Positions 62,210 through 64,000 of a stretch of 64,000 bases of DNA are shown here, in pieces; the first letter of the stretch is position 1; each line of letters opens with the position of its first letter. The stretch is taken from contig JAFZED010000056.1 of NCBI GenBank assembly GCA_017560825.1, positions 1-64,000 of the forward strand. Direction: 5' to 3'. The notes beneath the pieces were generated by a model. That model was given only the letters and a program-made list of their open reading frames with translations, had not been told where the DNA came from and ran no database searches. A program made the translations under genes and the position numbers. Origin of the DNA: Bacteroidales bacterium (lineage in GTDB: Bacteria > Bacteroidota > Bacteroidia > Bacteroidales > UBA932).

Positions 62210-63367
62210 TTACAGATAATCATATGAAACTGAGCCCTCTATTGGGCAATATGTACAATTTGCAAGGCTATAGTCGCCATTTGCAGAAACAGCGACGATC
62301 ATAAGCTTGCAGTTCTCCTGCACCCATTTCGGATCCAGGTCAAAGGCTGCGATCATATCCTTTGATTCGCCTGCCTTTACAAGACCGAGGGTCTTGCCAT
62401 ATATACACTCTGTCTTCTCTGCGCCGTACATATAGCGAAGGCAGTTGCTGTGCATATTCTGCCAAGAAGCATTAGCTCCGCTCTGAGGGGAATGGATGTT
62501 GTCTTCAAGAACCCACACAGCCACGCGATATTTCGAATCCACAGCCGACTTTATGCTTATGTTCACACGCACCTTGTCGCCGTCGAGAGCCGAAGAGGCG
62601 GCAATTCCCGCTTCTGCCTTGTCCTTGCTGAGCGAAAGTATGGTCTCCTTGATTTCATCCTCGTTGAATCCGTCTTCTGTAGTAAGATTATAGGTCAGCA
62701 TCGGATAGTTCCTTGTGAGATTCATCGCCTTCGACAGAGTCTGTGCAGCCGAAGAGTAGGCTGCATCCGACTCATTGTAGGAATGAGAAGCGACGTGATA
62801 ATAAAGATCCTTGTATGTTTCATTTTCGGAAAGGCGCTTGAGCACGTCCATAAGCCTAGGACAGTTCGGGCACTCGTTTCCTGTGTGCTGAAGCAGGAGC
62901 ATTCTGTGTGCAAAAGCGGTGTTTGCCGCATCCTGATCCTCAGGAAGCTCAGGAACTCCGTTTACAGCCTTGACAGTCACAGAATTAGAGATATCGAAAC
63001 CTCTCATCGCATAGAGTACATACTCTCCCTCCTTATCGGTCTTGAAGTCTGAGCTGGTCAATGGAGCGTCAGAGCCTTCGTAATATATCTCCACATCTTC
63101 TGTGACATCGTGCTCCTCGCCGTGTCTGTCAAGAAGAATGACTGAAAGTTTTGAAGAATATGCTCCATCTGCCTTTATAACCTCCCTTTCTGCATAAAGG
63201 GTGATGGCTCCTTCAAGGTCTGACGTATCTTCATTCGGATCCTTATTGTCATCATTCGGTCCCTCCTGCTCAGTGTTGTCCTTAGGGTTTTCCTGATCTG
63301 GATCGACAGTGCCCTGGCAGGCGTTCATCATCAGCGCTGCAAGCGCCAGAAAAATGAGTTTTTTCAT
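62210..63367 (-). CDS. Omp28-like lipoprotein with CxxC motifs, copy 1; first gene of the operon
   Basis: The 385-residue protein has a lipobox (MMNAC, Cys17), an acidic Asp/Asn/Pro/Glu linker (20-50), an Ig-like domain (about 53-135) and the Omp28-type region LLLQHTGNECPNCPRLMDVLKRL (Cys166, Cys169), HVASHSYN and NYPMLTYNLTT. The second Cys pair, NCTYCP (Cys371, Cys374), stands near the C-terminus. It opens the twelve-gene operon; a TATATTTG box lies about 30 bases upstream. The linker is absent from the copy at 58629, so the duplicates have diverged at the membrane-proximal part. Confidence 0.84.
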   Translation of the reverse strand: MKKLIFLALAALMMNACQGTVDPDQENPKDNTEQEGPNDDNKDPNEDTSDLEGAITLYAEREVIKADGAYSSKLSVILLDRHGEEHDVTEDVEIYYEGSDAPLTSSDFKTDKEGEYVLYAMRGFDISNSVTVKAVNGVPELPEDQDAANTAFAHRMLLLQHTGNECPNCPRLMDVLKRLSENETYKDLYYHVASHSYNESDAAYSSAAQTLSKAMNLTRNYPMLTYNLTTEDGFNEDEIKETILSLSKDKAEAGIAASSALDGDKVRVNISIKSAVDSKYRVAVWVLEDNIHSPQSGANASWQNMHSNCLRYMYGAEKTECIYGKTLGLVKAGESKDMIAAFDLDPKWVQENCKLMIVAVSANGDYSLANCTYCPIEGSVSYDYL

Positions 63368-63392
63368 ACAAAAAATATATTGATTTAACCGA

Positions 63393-63400
63393 CAAATATA
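63393..63400 (-). promoter_or_regulatory. Candidate -7 box of the twelve-gene operon
   Basis: The minus strand reads TATATTTG, a match to TAnnTTTG, 26 bases before the first ATG. No TTTG is present at the -33 position, so the promoter is only likely. Confidence 0.4.
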
Positions 63401-63483
63401 GTGAAAATCTTTGGAATACAGACACTCAAGAGCGGGCAGAAGAAAAACAACGGCAGATTATCCATAATAAGGAAAATATATAG

Positions 63484-63516
63484 TATATTTGAGGATTTGC
63501 AGGCCATCGATGGCCT
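63484..63516 (+). promoter_or_regulatory. Candidate -7 box and palindrome upstream of the formate-tetrahydrofolate ligase gene
   Basis: TATATTTG at 63484-63491 matches TAnnTTTG, without a clear -33 box. Ten bases later the perfect 16-bp palindrome aggccatcgatggcct (63501-63516) lies near or just behind the expected transcription start; it could be an operator or a leader hairpin. Confidence 0.4.
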
Positions 63517-63555
63517 CAATCTATGGATATAGAAACGAAAACAATAACTGAACAT

Positions 63556-64000
63556 ATGAAGACAGATATCGAAATCGCAAGAAGCGTCAAGATGCGCCGA
63601 ATCACCGACATTGCAGAAAGCATCGGTATACCAGAAGACAAGATCGACCAGTACGGCCGCTATATGGCCAAGGTTTCCAGGTCACTCATTGATGAAGAGA
63701 AGATTGCCGAGAGCAAGCTTATCCTGGTCACCGCAATCACAGCCACAAAGGCAGGTATCGGAAAGACTACAGTCTCTGTAGGCCTCGCACTCGGACTCAA
63801 CAAGATCGGCAAGAATGCCATTGTGGCCCTTCGCGAGCCATCGCTCGGACCTTGCTTCGGAATGAAGGGTGGCGCTGCAGGAGGCGGATATGCACAGGTC
63901 ATCCCTATGGAGAAGATCAACCTCCACTTCACAGGAGACTTCCACGCCGTGACATCAGCTCATAATATGATTTCAGCCCTGATGGACAACTACATCTACC
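63556..64000 (+). CDS. fhs: Formate-tetrahydrofolate ligase, 5' part (runs out of the window)
   Basis: Joins formate to tetrahydrofolate with ATP, giving 10-formyl-tetrahydrofolate for one-carbon metabolism. The visible 148 residues show the family's opening ([19 protein letters not shown]), the nucleotide-binding loop [53 protein letters not shown] and [12 protein letters not shown]. The chosen ATG gives the common N-terminus; an in-frame ATG at 63523 would add 11 residues. A complete enzyme has about 555 residues, so roughly 400 lie beyond the edge. It is divergent from the twelve-gene operon. Confidence 0.95.
   Translation, partial: MKTDIEIARSVKMRRITDIAESIGIPEDKIDQYGRYMAKVSRSLIDEEKIAESKLILVTAITATKAGIGKTTVSVGLALGLNKIGKNAIVALREPSLGPCFGMKGGAAGGGYAQVIPMEKINLHFTGDFHAVTSAHNMISALMDNYIY

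Noticed and set aside
1..64000. Prophage, integrase, transposase, toxin-antitoxin, rRNA or tRNA genes
   Set aside because: None was seen on either strand; the repeats present carry no linked mobility gene in this window.

Overview
The window reads as the chromosome of an anaerobic Bacteroidales bacterium (phylum Bacteroidota). Two SusC/SusD pairs, many short lipoprotein signal peptides ending in a cysteine, BACON, PL29-N/DUF4988 and Omp28 proteins, a xylB-xylA-xylE operon and several copies of the Bacteroidota -7 promoter motif TAnnTTTG all point there. A gut or rumen lineage is likely; genus cannot be fixed from the sequence alone. Most genes lie on the minus strand.

Region 1 (1-4357): an edge fragment, a small membrane protein, a large surface lipoprotein with a NodB-like domain, then a zone of gene decay. 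That zone holds a CDP-alcohol phosphatidyltransferase remnant with an internal deletion, a truncated outer-membrane barrel gene, a three-unit palindromic repeat array and a strong bidirectional terminator.

Region 2 (4358-32400): a carbohydrate locus transcribed on the minus strand. SusC, SusD and a duplicated-domain lipoprotein form the uptake unit. After a terminator that overlaps a consensus promoter comes a second unit: a DUF6057 membrane protein, a CxxCH-containing beta-propeller lipoprotein, a DUF4369 lipoprotein, then glycosidases GH29, GH42, GH31, GH43, GH31 (with PA14 insert) and GH2. These activities (alpha-fucosidase, beta-galactosidase, alpha-xylosidase, arabinosidase/xylosidase) fit the side chains of fucogalacto-xyloglucan. 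No backbone-cutting endoglucanase or GH3 is present. Downstream, xylB, xylA and xylE would consume the xylose released. The xylB leader can form interleaved stems (H-type pseudoknot) ending five bases before the start codon, and dispersed repeats sit directly behind the xylB and xylA stop codons.

Region 3 (32420-40044): two divergent clusters built from the same parts as the unit inside the carbohydrate locus. The minus-strand cluster is a soluble DUF6057-like lipoprotein, a CxxCH propeller lipoprotein and a double Rid-domain protein. The plus-strand cluster is a full DUF6057 protein, a CxxCH propeller lipoprotein and an S1/P1 nuclease. The threefold recurrence of DUF6057-type protein plus CxxCH propeller is the best candidate here for a poorly described system.

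Region 4 (40045-41904): 1.1 kb of non-coding DNA rich in palindromes, then an HdeD-like membrane protein.

Region 5 (41905-63367): a twelve-gene minus-strand operon with very short gaps: two Omp28/BACON lipoprotein pairs (tandem duplication), SusC, SusD, DUF4843, PKD-like lipoprotein, TlpA-like thiol reductase, an IPT-type lipoprotein, an S41 peptidase and a PL29-N/DUF4988 lipoprotein, closed by an intrinsic terminator. It has no glycosidase and looks like a redox-linked peptide or protein acquisition locus. At the right edge a divergent formate-tetrahydrofolate ligase gene begins and runs out of the window.
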